This document shows positions 29,966 to 39,324 of a stretch of 64,000 bases of DNA, one piece after another. A program made the position numbers and the translations under genes. Every line of letters begins with the position of its first letter. Within the stretch, counting starts at the first letter, position 1. The notes below the pieces were generated by a model that was not told where the DNA came from, made no database searches, and saw only the letters and a list, made by a program, of their open reading frames with translations. The stretch is taken from assembly GCA_001887945.1 (NCBI GenBank), contig LDOQ01000225.1, positions 23,236 to 87,235 of the forward strand. The letters are read 5' to 3'. The stretch comes from Spraguea lophii (lineage: Eukaryota > Microsporidia > Spragueidae).

Positions 29966-30469
29966 ATGTCTAATTATAAAATAATTATTTATGGTAACAG
30001 TATTTCTGCATATGTAGCTGGTATATACACCATAACAGCAAATATGCCCACACTTATAATACAACCTAGAAACAAGAATATAAATCTAAAAAACACTGAT
30101 AAGATTATAGGAACGAATCCTGATAATGAAAAAGATTATGATGTTATTAAATTTACTAAACAACAGTGTATTGATTTTAAAATAGATATGATAGAATGTG
30201 ATGAAGAAATAAAATTAAATATAAACGATAAGGTTACGGTGAAAGTAGAAGATAAAGAATATGAAGTAGATTGTTTAATATCTGAATATGTTTTAAATGG
30301 AAATAATATAATCAATGGTTGTAATATTTCAAATAAAGATGGGAAATTAGTAGATAAAAAAATATTTTATTGTGGTGAGGGTAAAGGTGTTATGTATGAA
30401 GGTATTGTTATGGCAGGTAGTGGATGTATGGCTGCATTGGAAGCTAAAGATTTTCTTCATTCAGAATAA
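29966..30469 (+). CDS. shrunken thioredoxin-reductase-like FAD-fold protein, 167 aa
   Basis: The N-terminus YKIIIYGNSISAYVAGIYTITANMP resembles the FAD-binding opening of thioredoxin reductase, but the second Gly of the dinucleotide motif is Ser. The C-terminus IFYCGEGKGVMYEGIVMAGSGCMAALEAKDFL closely matches the closing FAD block of the family. The whole NADPH domain and the CATC-like redox Cys pair expected between them are missing, so 167 aa replaces the usual 310-330. It starts after ttccacccctATG like an active gene. Reductase activity is unlikely; a relic or scaffold role is inference. Confidence 0.65.
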   Translation: MSNYKIIIYGNSISAYVAGIYTITANMPTLIIQPRNKNINLKNTDKIIGTNPDNEKDYDVIKFTKQQCIDFKIDMIECDEEIKLNINDKVTVKVEDKEYEVDCLISEYVLNGNNIINGCNISNKDGKLVDKKIFYCGEGKGVMYEGIVMAGSGCMAALEAKDFLHSE

Positions 30470-30832
30470 AATTAACATAATTAAAAATGTTATAATTATT
30501 TTTTTATAGAATTTATTTTAATAAGAATTTTTATTTTTCCTTTTATTTCCTCTGATGCTGATGGAAACTAAAAAAAATATTATAATTTTATCGTTTATTT
30601 TGGAATATAAAAGAGGAAATATTATAGAAATGAAGTCCTCGTGAGCTGAGAATGAAAATAATAAAGAATATAAAATTTTATTCAAAAAAAAATACTTATA
30701 TAACATTTATAACTATTTTATTTGTTTTATTTGGAATATAAAATAGCATCAGGTTAAATCTCATTCACTGCTTAAAATCTCTTATGAAATATTTTATTAA
30801 AAAAATATAAATTAAAAAACAAATTACCCTTA

Positions 30833-31627
30833 ATGCGTAGTTATTATACTTCCTCTACATTATTTGCTTTTAAATATTCTACTGGTATAATTATAGCAAC
30901 GGATACACAGTTATCTTATGGTAGATTAAATAAGAATGAAGTAAATAAAATATTTATATTAGGTGATGATATTTCTAAGAGTAGAAATACTGTTTCTGTA
31001 AAGAATGAAAGAATAATTAAAGAGAGTGGAAATATATGTAAAAATATAACAATGATATCATCTACAGGAGAATATTCTGATACTCAATATTTGTTGAAAG
31101 AATTGAAAAAAGAAAATATAAATACAAATAATACACTTACACCTCAGGGATATCATAGATATCTTCAGAGGATAATGTATAGTAAGAGAAGTAATATGAA
31201 GAATATAAACAATAATATAATAGTAGCAGGCATAGAGGTGAATAAAAAAGAAGGAAGTAAAGAAAATGTATTTGATCATAATAAAATAAATATTCATACT
31301 GTGGATAATACGGTAAATAGAAAAGATAATTTTAATGAGAGATTATTTTTGGGTGCAGTGGATTATAGAGGTAATTTCTTTTATTCTGCTGTTTTATCTT
31401 TTGGAATAGGTGCTTATATTGTAACTCCTTATCTACGTTCATTGGATTTAGAAAATACAGATAAAGATAAAGCGTTGGATGCAGCAATAGAAGGTTTGAG
31501 ATTGTTGTATTACAGGTGTACACAATCTTCTAATAAGGTTCAGATAGCAGTCATGGATGAGACTGGATATGAAATTATTGAAGAATTAATAGATGGACAA
31601 TGGGAATTAGGAAGAAATGTGGTGTAA
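30833..31627 (+). CDS. PRE4: 20S proteasome subunit beta7 (PSMB4/PRE4)
   Basis: 264-aa Ntn-hydrolase-fold subunit, one of the non-catalytic beta subunits. The order STLFAFKYSTGIIIATDTQLSYG, ISSTGEYSDTQYLLKEL, YHRYLQRIMYSKRSNMKNINNNIIVAG, FLGAVDYRGNF, LSFGIGAYIVTPYLR and LRLLYYRCTQSSNKVQIAVM matches beta7 rather than other subunits; the R.MYS+RSKM block is characteristic. There is almost no propeptide. Two insertions (about residues 45-65 and 138-165) are lineage-specific. The start follows attaccctta ATG. Confidence 0.88.
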   Translation: MRSYYTSSTLFAFKYSTGIIIATDTQLSYGRLNKNEVNKIFILGDDISKSRNTVSVKNERIIKESGNICKNITMISSTGEYSDTQYLLKELKKENINTNNTLTPQGYHRYLQRIMYSKRSNMKNINNNIIVAGIEVNKKEGSKENVFDHNKINIHTVDNTVNRKDNFNERLFLGAVDYRGNFFYSAVLSFGIGAYIVTPYLRSLDLENTDKDKALDAAIEGLRLLYYRCTQSSNKVQIAVMDETGYEIIEELIDGQWELGRNVV

Positions 31628-31723
31628 GAATGTCAATAGATGATGTTCAAATAAAAAGTATTTGTTCATAATTTTATTTATTTATGTTTTTTTTATTTGC
31701 GAGGATTTGTGTTGTAATAGTAA

Positions 31724-32178
31724 TTTTTTTAATGAAACTTTTATTTATAGAGGGTTTTTACTGACTGTGATCTATGTGCTTTAGTTCTTAAGATACATTT
31801 AAACTTGTATCAATTGGTTTGTTATAGATATATATTAACATCATTTTACATTATGCTCTAAAAGGCGTGTTTTTACATATGGTGCATATCGCTCCTTTCC
31901 TCGTGTATTAATAAAATTTTAATCTCCATTTTGGTATAGTATTGGCCAAATCACAAATCAGTACAACGGGTATAAATATACCAGTTAAACACTGCTGTGA
32001 TTTAATAATGTGGTCTTTATATATGGCATAATTAAACAAACCATTGAACCCGCCTACTCAATATATCTTTTTCATTTCTACATTTTTTTGTGAAAACTTT
32101 TTTGGGCGAGGGATTCGAACCTACCGGACTTGGGATCACACCATGAACACGATATCTTTTAACAATCGAACCATCGTT
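31724..32178 (-). mobile_element. older SINE copy downstream of PRE4
   Basis: Retains the 3' tail (aatgaaacttttatttat), 'tttgttatagatatatattaacatcattttacattatgctc', 'gtatagtattggccaaatcacaaatcagtacaac' and a recognisable B box region 'gagggattcgaacctaccgg'. Many substitutions. Confidence 0.82.
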
Positions 32179-32179
32179 T

Positions 32180-32820
32180 CATCAGAATCTTCATATGTTT
32201 TTATAAATTAAATAAAATTTGATATAGGATTTTTTAATTTGGCTTTGTATTTATTTATTTAATTGATTAGTATATTTTTCACACCTCGTTTTAATTTTTT
32301 TGATGTAAAAATCCTAATTTATGACTATTACATATGCTTTTTTTGTTTATCCGTCATTGTAAACATTAGATATTTATTATATGAAGCTACCATGAATTGG
32401 AAATTAAATTTTATAATAAAATCGATATAACACACGTGTTTCTAAGTATCTTAAACAATTTATAATTGATTTATTTAACCTTTTGTATAATAATTTCATC
32501 AATATTTTTTAATACCACAAAAAAATCTTTATAATTATTTTATTTTGGTTGTGGAAGATGAACTGTTGTTAATGGTACTTTAACCGTAAAATTACTAAAT
32601 CACGGGGTTCCCCCGATGCAGTTAATAAATCGTACTTAGAAAATTTGTGATGAAAAACCAGTTTATTTAATATTTAATTTCTTAACTAATTTAAATAGGA
32701 AAGCCATTTTTTGTAGATATTATATAATATATAAACCACTTACTTTTCATCAATCATCTTTTTTTATTGTATATATCAAGTGTTTTTTAAAAACATGACT
32801 ATGTGTTGAGGATAAAAAAG
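32180..32820. other. intergenic, no gene seen
   Basis: A+T-rich spacer. The only notable string is a small perfect hairpin, cggggttcccccg, near 32602. Confidence 0.4.
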
Positions 32821-32822
32821 GT

Positions 32823-33053
32823 TCATTCGAGTTTGTTACATCTTGTAGAAACGCTATTGCAAATATCATTTATCCCACCATTTGGTTTTATACTCGTGGA
32901 AGATTGTTTATCTGAATCAAAAATTGATGTATGATCAACTTTTTTATTTTCTGTATTCTTTTTTCTAGGCTGATGAAATATTTCTTCTGAATTTGATACG
33001 GCATTGTTATTTTGGTCACAATGAAATTTAAATATATTTATCTTATTTGAATT
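32823..33053 (-). pseudogene. in-frame continuation of the 33054-33686 gene after its stop
   Basis: Directly after the TAA at 33054-33056 the same frame stays open for 76 more codons to a TGA at 32823. The peptide is polar with His, Ser, Lys and Asn and an RKK cluster. With it the protein would be 287 codons, against 286 aa for its paralogue at 34973-35833. Confidence 0.5.
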
Positions 33054-33686
33054 TTAAGGAATATTTGTATTTACATTATTTAATAATTTATTAAGATGGG
33101 GATGTGTATCAGCAAGATTGGGTTTTATATAAATACCAGGAATTTGCTTACGTTTCGATAGCTGATATTCTTTAACAGATGGGAAAATATTATTGTTGAA
33201 AGGATATGTTTTTGTAAAAGTTTTTCTATTTTGTAGATGAATTTGATATCTTTTCGAGATGGTTGGTTTTGTTATAGTTTTTATATTTTTGGAAGTTTGT
33301 TGGTTATCTGTATATTTTTTTTGAATAGAAATTGAACATTTTTTATCTTTATCTATGGTTATAGATTCTTTTACAAGTATATAATCCTCATATTTCCGAG
33401 GGTGATCGTCATTAATTTGTTTTTCATTGTTTATTATATGTAAACCTCTATTTTCACGAACTGTATCTGATATGAATTGATCAGAATTAATTGTTAAAAG
33501 TATATTATTAGGATCAAAACATGGATTATGTGGAAATATAATTTGGGATGTAGTTATAGTTTGAAAGGCATCGGTAATTATTATATGCTGTTCAATACTA
33601 TCAGCGGTCGCTGTTATATATATATTATTCGTATCATTATAATTTCTAATATAACAAAATAAAAACAAAGTATACAGAATATTCAT
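33054..33686 (-). CDS. putative secreted protein, HNPCFDPNN family, possibly truncated
   Basis: Begins MNILYTLFLFCYI, a signal peptide, with the start chosen at 33686 because of the upstream gacccgt motif. The mature protein is Thr/Asn/Lys-rich. It shares the motif PHNPCFDPNNILLT (about residues 53-66) with the neighbouring 286-aa protein (FHNPCFDPNNLLIS), in the same relative place. The rest is diverged, as expected for fast-evolving host-exposed proteins. The TAA that ends it may be a premature stop. Confidence 0.6.
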   Translation of the reverse strand: MNILYTLFLFCYIRNYNDTNNIYITATADSIEQHIIITDAFQTITTSQIIFPHNPCFDPNNILLTINSDQFISDTVRENRGLHIINNEKQINDDHPRKYEDYILVKESITIDKDKKCSISIQKKYTDNQQTSKNIKTITKPTISKRYQIHLQNRKTFTKTYPFNNNIFPSVKEYQLSKRKQIPGIYIKPNLADTHPHLNKLLNNVNTNIP

Positions 33687-34029
33687 ACGGGTCATATCAA
33701 ATCCTAATATTATAAAATAAACTAGTTTAATTATAATTATCCTTGTTAATTATATTTTTTTGATTGTTAACATATAACATGTAAATTAAAATTTTTTTAA
33801 ATTTACACGTTTTATATAAAATTACCCCGCATTTCAAAGGATGTAAAAAAATAAAATAAATATAGAAATAAATTAAAAATTTTATCTTTAAATCTGCTAA
33901 TACACTTGATCAGCATTAATTTTTTTTTCTAAAAAAAGTATATTTTAATATGCTCTGTCTAAACTTTTCTGATTTTAAATGTTGTTCTCCTAGATATTTT
34001 TTAAACTAAGTCCTATTGATTCAATCTTT

Positions 34030-34780
34030 TATGTGTTAATATTATAATTTTTTCGGATCAACAAAATGTTCGTATTTATCTTTATTTATATTATTATATT
34101 TTCTCCAATTATCTGTTACTATTATATTACCCTCGCTTACATGTTTTCAATAATTTTATTAATTTCTGTTGAATTCTTTATTCTGTTAACCTCGAAAAAC
34201 GTATCCGAACTTTACTTACCAATATTACCTACAGGCCATATATTTTTTAAAACTTTACATTTATTATAGCTCCTTTTTGAAATATATGATTCATTTATTT
34301 CTACCAAAATTTCATTATTTTCAATTTTTTTATTGTATTTACTATTGACTAAATTTTTAACGACTATTCTAATTGATGAATGACCAATATTATATTCGTT
34401 TATTATATTCTTATATGAAGAAAAAAATACAAATTCATATATTATTTTTATGATTATTGTAAGAGCTGTTTTAATTTCTTCTGATAATGATTTATTTATA
34501 TATCTATGTCTATAACATCTTCAAACATACCATATAAACAATCTTTTGGCTTCAAAACAATAATTATATTTTGACTAGCTAGCTTTATTTTTCAATATAC
34601 CTATGATCATCAACTAATTAATAAATATAAAATTATTATCACATTTACAAATTAATTAGGTTTTTGTTATAACAATTATTTCATTTATAGGGGTTGTTTT
34701 TCATATATCTTAAATCGTCAAAATCCCGAAAATTGTTTTAATAAATATAAAAACATAATTGGAAGGATGGTAATGAATAA
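34030..34780 (-). pseudogene. decayed Merlin/IS1595-like transposase
   Basis: Reverse-strand translation near 34255-34330 gives a segment like VEINESYISKRSYN, the 'EIDES+.S++KYN' block around the first catalytic Asp of IS1016/Merlin transposases (here Asn). Similar sequence is at 57830-58700. Full of stops and shifts. Confidence 0.5.
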
Positions 34781-34972
34781 ACAAGAAGGACTATTTGAGC
34801 ATATTAATAAAAAGCTTTAATTATATAACATCATACGGGTTGGTAATATTTTTTAGAAAAATATTGAGATGTTTATTAAGATCCAGGAATAGTGAAATTA
34901 AACTTGAATAAATTATTTATTTCAATAAAAAGATTCTTGACGTATATACTATTTTATAAAATACATTTATTT

Positions 34973-35833
34973 TTAACATAATTTATAATTTTTAGGCCGT
35001 GCGACTCGTTTGGAACATTTTGTAGGTAGAACCAGTATTTGTTGGAGTTTTGCGATCTCTTGATCTATCTGAGCTGATTTCAAATCATATTCAAGTTTTT
35101 TGTTTTTCAAGGCAACTAATTTGGAGATTTTGACCCTTTTACATATGGGAGGACGCATGCCTGAAGATGAAGTGGTTGGTATATTATTGTGACTTATTTT
35201 TATATGACTATCTACCGTATTAACGGGATTTTCAATTGTTGATTTTTTTCTGTTTGCATCAAGTAAAATCGGATGTGTTTCTTCATCTTTTTTTAATCTT
35301 CTTGTTATGACTTTATCTGTAACCGATTCTTTTATTGTGCTGGTTTCTTCCTCATTTAATAAATAAAAAAAGAGTGATTTTTTTTTACTTTTTGATCTTA
35401 TAATTATATGATTTTTTGGTGTTTTCTTATGACAATTATTCTTTTTACATTTATGCGATATTCCGGTTTGTTTCAAATGCGAGTTTTTATGTCGGTTTAT
35501 AACTGACCGAGATGTTTTGGATTTTGATGGTGTAATAATAATTTGGGAATCATTCGTCCCACATGTTTTCTCTTCCATTAAACCAGGAAACATATGCTTA
35601 TCATCTGCATCTAAAATAACATTATCAAAACTTTTCGATATAAGTAAGTTATTTGGATCAAAACACGGGTTATGAAAAGAAGTATAACATTTTGTATTTA
35701 TAAACGGCGGCAATTGATATGTAGATGAGATCGTGTTACCAGAATCACATAATGGAACCTCTGTATATACTTTATTCAAAATACTGCGTTTTTTTGTTGA
35801 GAAAATAAGTGGTATAATAATAACGAAAATCAT
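34973..35833 (-). CDS. putative secreted basic protein, HNPCFDPNN family, 286 aa
   Basis: N-terminal hydrophobic MIFVIIIPLIF looks like a signal peptide. The mature part contains the family motif FHNPCFDPNNLL (about 53-64), then Cys/His- and Lys-rich stretches (KCKKNNCHKK; RSKSKKKS), an RRLKKDEE segment, and a C-terminal coiled region ending in CSKRVARPKNYKLC. Several basic clusters could act as nuclear-localisation signals. No known family is recognised. It lies in a minus-strand run of secreted-protein genes. Confidence 0.65.
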   Translation of the reverse strand: MIFVIIIPLIFSTKKRSILNKVYTEVPLCDSGNTISSTYQLPPFINTKCYTSFHNPCFDPNNLLISKSFDNVILDADDKHMFPGLMEEKTCGTNDSQIIITPSKSKTSRSVINRHKNSHLKQTGISHKCKKNNCHKKTPKNHIIIRSKSKKKSLFFYLLNEEETSTIKESVTDKVITRRLKKDEETHPILLDANRKKSTIENPVNTVDSHIKISHNNIPTTSSSGMRPPICKRVKISKLVALKNKKLEYDLKSAQIDQEIAKLQQILVLPTKCSKRVARPKNYKLC

Positions 35834-35977
35834 AAGCTAAGACAAAATAATATATATTATATAAGAAGCTTTTTGTTAAATTATAATTAACCATATATAT
35901 AAATTTATGGGTTTTTAAAGACAATAATTGAAATTTAAATTCATATAATATTTTGTATAGAACAACATGAATAAACA

Positions 35978-38150
35978 AAATATCCATCCATTAAAAATAT
36001 TATTATTTTTTACATATATTAATTTACTAAATTTGTTAATTATAACGATATTATATTGCACCAATCGTCTAATTGGTAAAATATTATTAATTACAACTAT
36101 TGATATAGAACAGCTTAAAAATAAATTAAGAGGAGATAAACCAATGATGGACAATTAAGAATATTTATATAATATTAATAAAAAGGATAGGCAATAATAA
36201 TGAAAGAGGGATAGAAGATAAAAAAGTAAACGTTGTTATAAATTATCTGACTATATTATGAATTCAACTTTATCAACTTATAATCCTAATTTAGTTAAAA
36301 CAAATTTAATCTTGTATTTTAAATTGAGATTATAATTCTCGAATAATTTTTTTTTGATTTATATTAAAACTTATTTTTAAATTTGGTATTTATTTTTATT
36401 CTTTTTAAGATAAAGATTATTTAATATTCTAAATTTTTATTGAAAAGTTAGAAAAGTAGATTAATGAAGGAATAATAAAACCAACAACAATATATATTTC
36501 ATTTCTTATGTCAAATTCAATTATTATTTCATAAAATATTTATAAGGTTTTATAATCATTAAATCCGATCATAATCTATATCCAAAAGACGATTAAAATT
36601 CCATTTAATTTGAAGATTTCAAAACGTGCATCATGTATAAATTATTAATGTTTTATAACATAACGTAAGATATGGTTAATATTAAACATAACACTGTACA
36701 AAATAAAAAGTATAACTTTTATAAATAAAAATTCTTATAATTTTTTTTATATTTTAAAAAAAGATATAATATCATTTTTAAAAATGTTTAAAAACTAATA
36801 TTTTTCAATAAACCACCTTTTTATTTTTAACAAGTTAACATTTTCAATTCATTCTGTAATAAAATTTTTTGAAAAACAGACAATGATGCAATAGGGGTCA
36901 CCAAATCAAACATCTCCTTTCTACTTGACGTAACAATATTTTTTATTTTATCAGATTTAAATAAATGAAACTTTTGATTATTTGGTTGTTTTGATATAGA
37001 TTTTTCAATATATATTACTTTTAAAGTAGATTTGACGTATATATTAGCCAAATCCAACCTAGTAATATAGGAAAAAAGATAATCATATCTTCTGTTCTCG
37101 ATTCCGTGATGCTTTAGATAATTAATAGCATCTGTAACATTAGATATATTTTCACCGTCAATAGTACTATTAAAAGCATACCATGATAAATTAAGTTCAT
37201 ATATTATATATCGATATACGGTGCTGAAATAATGCAACAGAATAGTAAACACTAATTCATATTTTTCTTCTTTTAAACATTTTACACAAATTAAAACTGT
37301 TCTTTTAAGAACAATAAATATTTTTTCTGATACTTTAAATTTATTATTTATTGAACCAGTAAAAAACACTCTTAAAATATTATTTTCAAGAAATAAATTA
37401 CTAAGAACATCTATTTTAGGAAGAATAGTATATTGTATATCAATTATACACAACTGACGAAACGACATGTTATATTGTATATTATTAAAATGACAAAATG
37501 TTCTATATGCAGAATTGTCTAAAACGCTCTCATAACAACCAGTGGACGACAATATTACAATGTTTCTATTTATTGCAAGATCAATATCAGCCATTTTTTT
37601 AAGAAGTTCTGGATCAGAAACAAAAATACAACTAAACATAGACATCTTTGCAAGTAGTATATGATCAGATTCGGGTGTTGTTTGTTCTTCATTTGTATCC
37701 AATTGATTAATCAATTTCTTCTTCTTAGCAGACTTGTTTTTATTATAATCATCCAATAATTTTCTTTTTGGAGGATCAATCTTCGATATTTTTCTTCTCG
37801 ATATTAAATAGCAACGTTTTTTTGGTTTAACATCTTCACAACGACTATCGTCTAAATACAAATCTTTACTACACCCTGCAACAGCCTTATCATCATCCTT
37901 ATTACATTCATATATTTTCTTAGTTTCAGTAATTTTATTATCTTTTTCAACTGTTGCGCTATCAATAATCAGCTCGGAAGTATCAATCGATGAATAAATA
38001 CACTGAAGAAATATATATAACATTAATGATATAAAAAATTAAAATATTTAATAATAACAATTAGCCATTTACGGTTAGTATAACTATATTTAATATTCAT
38101 GAATATTATACAAATTATTTATTATATCTGTCATAAAAGCTTAATATTAA
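35978..38150. repeat. 2.2-kb tandem duplication, unit 1
   Basis: Direct repeat of 39325-41495. It includes the gene at 36827-38023, about 800 bases of its 3' flank ('attgcaccaatcgt...aattggtaaaatatt') and about 130 nearly identical bases upstream of the ATG. Confidence 0.88.
36827..38023 (-). CDS. putative secreted protein with nuclear-localisation-like region, copy 1, 398 aa
   Basis: MLYIFLQCIYSSIDT is a short signal peptide. Residues about 64-107 are densely basic (KPKKRCYLISRRKISK; PPKRKLLDDYNKNKSAKKKK), a multipartite nuclear-localisation-like region. The remaining 280 residues are largely helical with conserved stretches KKMADIDLAINRN, SCLKEEKYEL-type and ELSWYAFN-type, and a C-terminal ELKMLTC. 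Tandem paralogue of 40157-41365. No known family. The combination of secretion signal and NLS would suit an effector delivered to the host nucleus; this is inference. Confidence 0.7.
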   Translation of the reverse strand: MLYIFLQCIYSSIDTSELIIDSATVEKDNKITETKKIYECNKDDDKAVAGCSKDLYLDDSRCEDVKPKKRCYLISRRKISKIDPPKRKLLDDYNKNKSAKKKKLINQLDTNEEQTTPESDHILLAKMSMFSCIFVSDPELLKKMADIDLAINRNIVILSSTGCYESVLDNSAYRTFCHFNNIQYNMSFRQLCIIDIQYTILPKIDVLSNLFLENNILRVFFTGSINNKFKVSEKIFIVLKRTVLICVKCLKEEKYELVFTILLHYFSTVYRYIIYELNLSWYAFNSTIDGENISNVTDAINYLKHHGIENRRYDYLFSYITRLDLANIYVKSTLKVIYIEKSISKQPNNQKFHLFKSDKIKNIVTSSRKEMFDLVTPIASLSVFQKILLQNELKMLTC

Positions 38151-38483
38151 AAGTGGACAAAACTTTTTTTAAAAGAATTTTTAAATTGCTTAATTAGACT
38201 TTTTTTATATGTGTTATTAGTATTAAGTTTTTTAAATTGATATTTTACTTTAATACTTATTTGAACCAAACAATCTTTTAAAGAACAATTTTCTAATATA
38301 ATTATTATCACACGCAGAAGCCATTACCCGCGCCCTGCTGCAAAACTCGGATTTTTTATTTTAAATTATTATGTCAAAGAAATTCGACTTTGATAAGTTG
38401 AAATTTCCTGAGTTAAAAACATTAAAAATTTAATTTTTTCAGTTTATATTATAAAAAAGAATAATTTTATATACATGCATAAA

Positions 38484-39095
38484 TGAGAAATATAAACGGA
38501 TTTTACCAATTGTTAGTATTTGTATATAATTTACCTTTTGTTATCTATTAAAAAATAAAAAAACTGAATTTGTTGCTGAATCATTAGAAAATTTATTTTA
38601 TTTAAATGGATCACCACAAATAATACGAAATGATAATGGCTTAGAATTTAAAAATCAACATATGAAGGAATTATATAAAAACTAAAAATTTCTGCACATA
38701 TTTGGCAAATTAAGACATCCCCAATCACAAAAACAGGTTGGTGTTAATCAAACATTAACAAGAATGGTAAATAAAAAAACATTGAAAGATAATAAAAATA
38801 ATTGGTTTAAATATATTTCTAAAATTACATTTAATTATAACATAATTATTCATTCTGTAACATTAAAGAACCTGTTTGGAGTATTTTATAACAGACAAAC
38901 AGAAAATAATATAATAACACAATGTAATGACGAAAACACAGAATCGTGTTCTAGCGAATTTCTTTTGTGAGAAACGAAATATATTAAACAAATAGATAGA
39001 AATTATAATCCACTAATATCACCATATGAAATAAAAATAGGAAATAAAATTTTAATATTAACAAAAATACCAAACAATAAAAATTAGACGTTTTT
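38484..39095 (+). pseudogene. decayed retroelement/Ginger-type integrase
   Basis: Interrupted frame with an rve-type integrase core: NGFYQLLVFVYNLPF (first Asp lost), then GSPQIIRNDNGLEFKN (second Asp kept), then FGKLRHPQSQKQVGVNQTL (catalytic Glu position now Gly), and a C-terminal YEIKIGNKILIL segment. Several stops. Lies between the two units of the tandem duplication. Confidence 0.75.
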
Positions 39096-39235
39096 TATGA
39101 AGATGATATATATGAGTAAATAATTTTTTTGCAAACAGTTTTATTAAAATAAAAAATACTAAATCTCAAGAAGTTAAAAAGGTTCTAATGGATAGGGCAA
39201 AAATTGTTAAATAAAATGCATTTCATATCTCGTAA

Positions 39236-39283
39236 AAAATGGTTATACGTGGATTCGAACACGGCCGCGCGCTATGTGCGCGA
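39236..39283 (-). pseudogene. tRNA 3'-half-like fragment
   Basis: On the minus strand: CGTGTTCGAATCCACG followed by TATAACCA and a T-run, resembling a T-arm and acceptor end, in a GC-rich island. The T-loop has one base too many and no 5' half is found. It could instead be a retroelement primer-binding site on the plus strand (TGG...). Confidence 0.3.
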
Positions 39284-39324
39284 TGTATATTTTTTGTAAT
39301 ATATCAATGTCGATAAATAAATAG

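Noticed and set aside
35967..36158. 63-codon ORF with a hydrophobic segment within the tandem duplication
   Set aside because: The second unit (39325 onward) has the same DNA but the frame is broken, so there is no sign of coding constraint.
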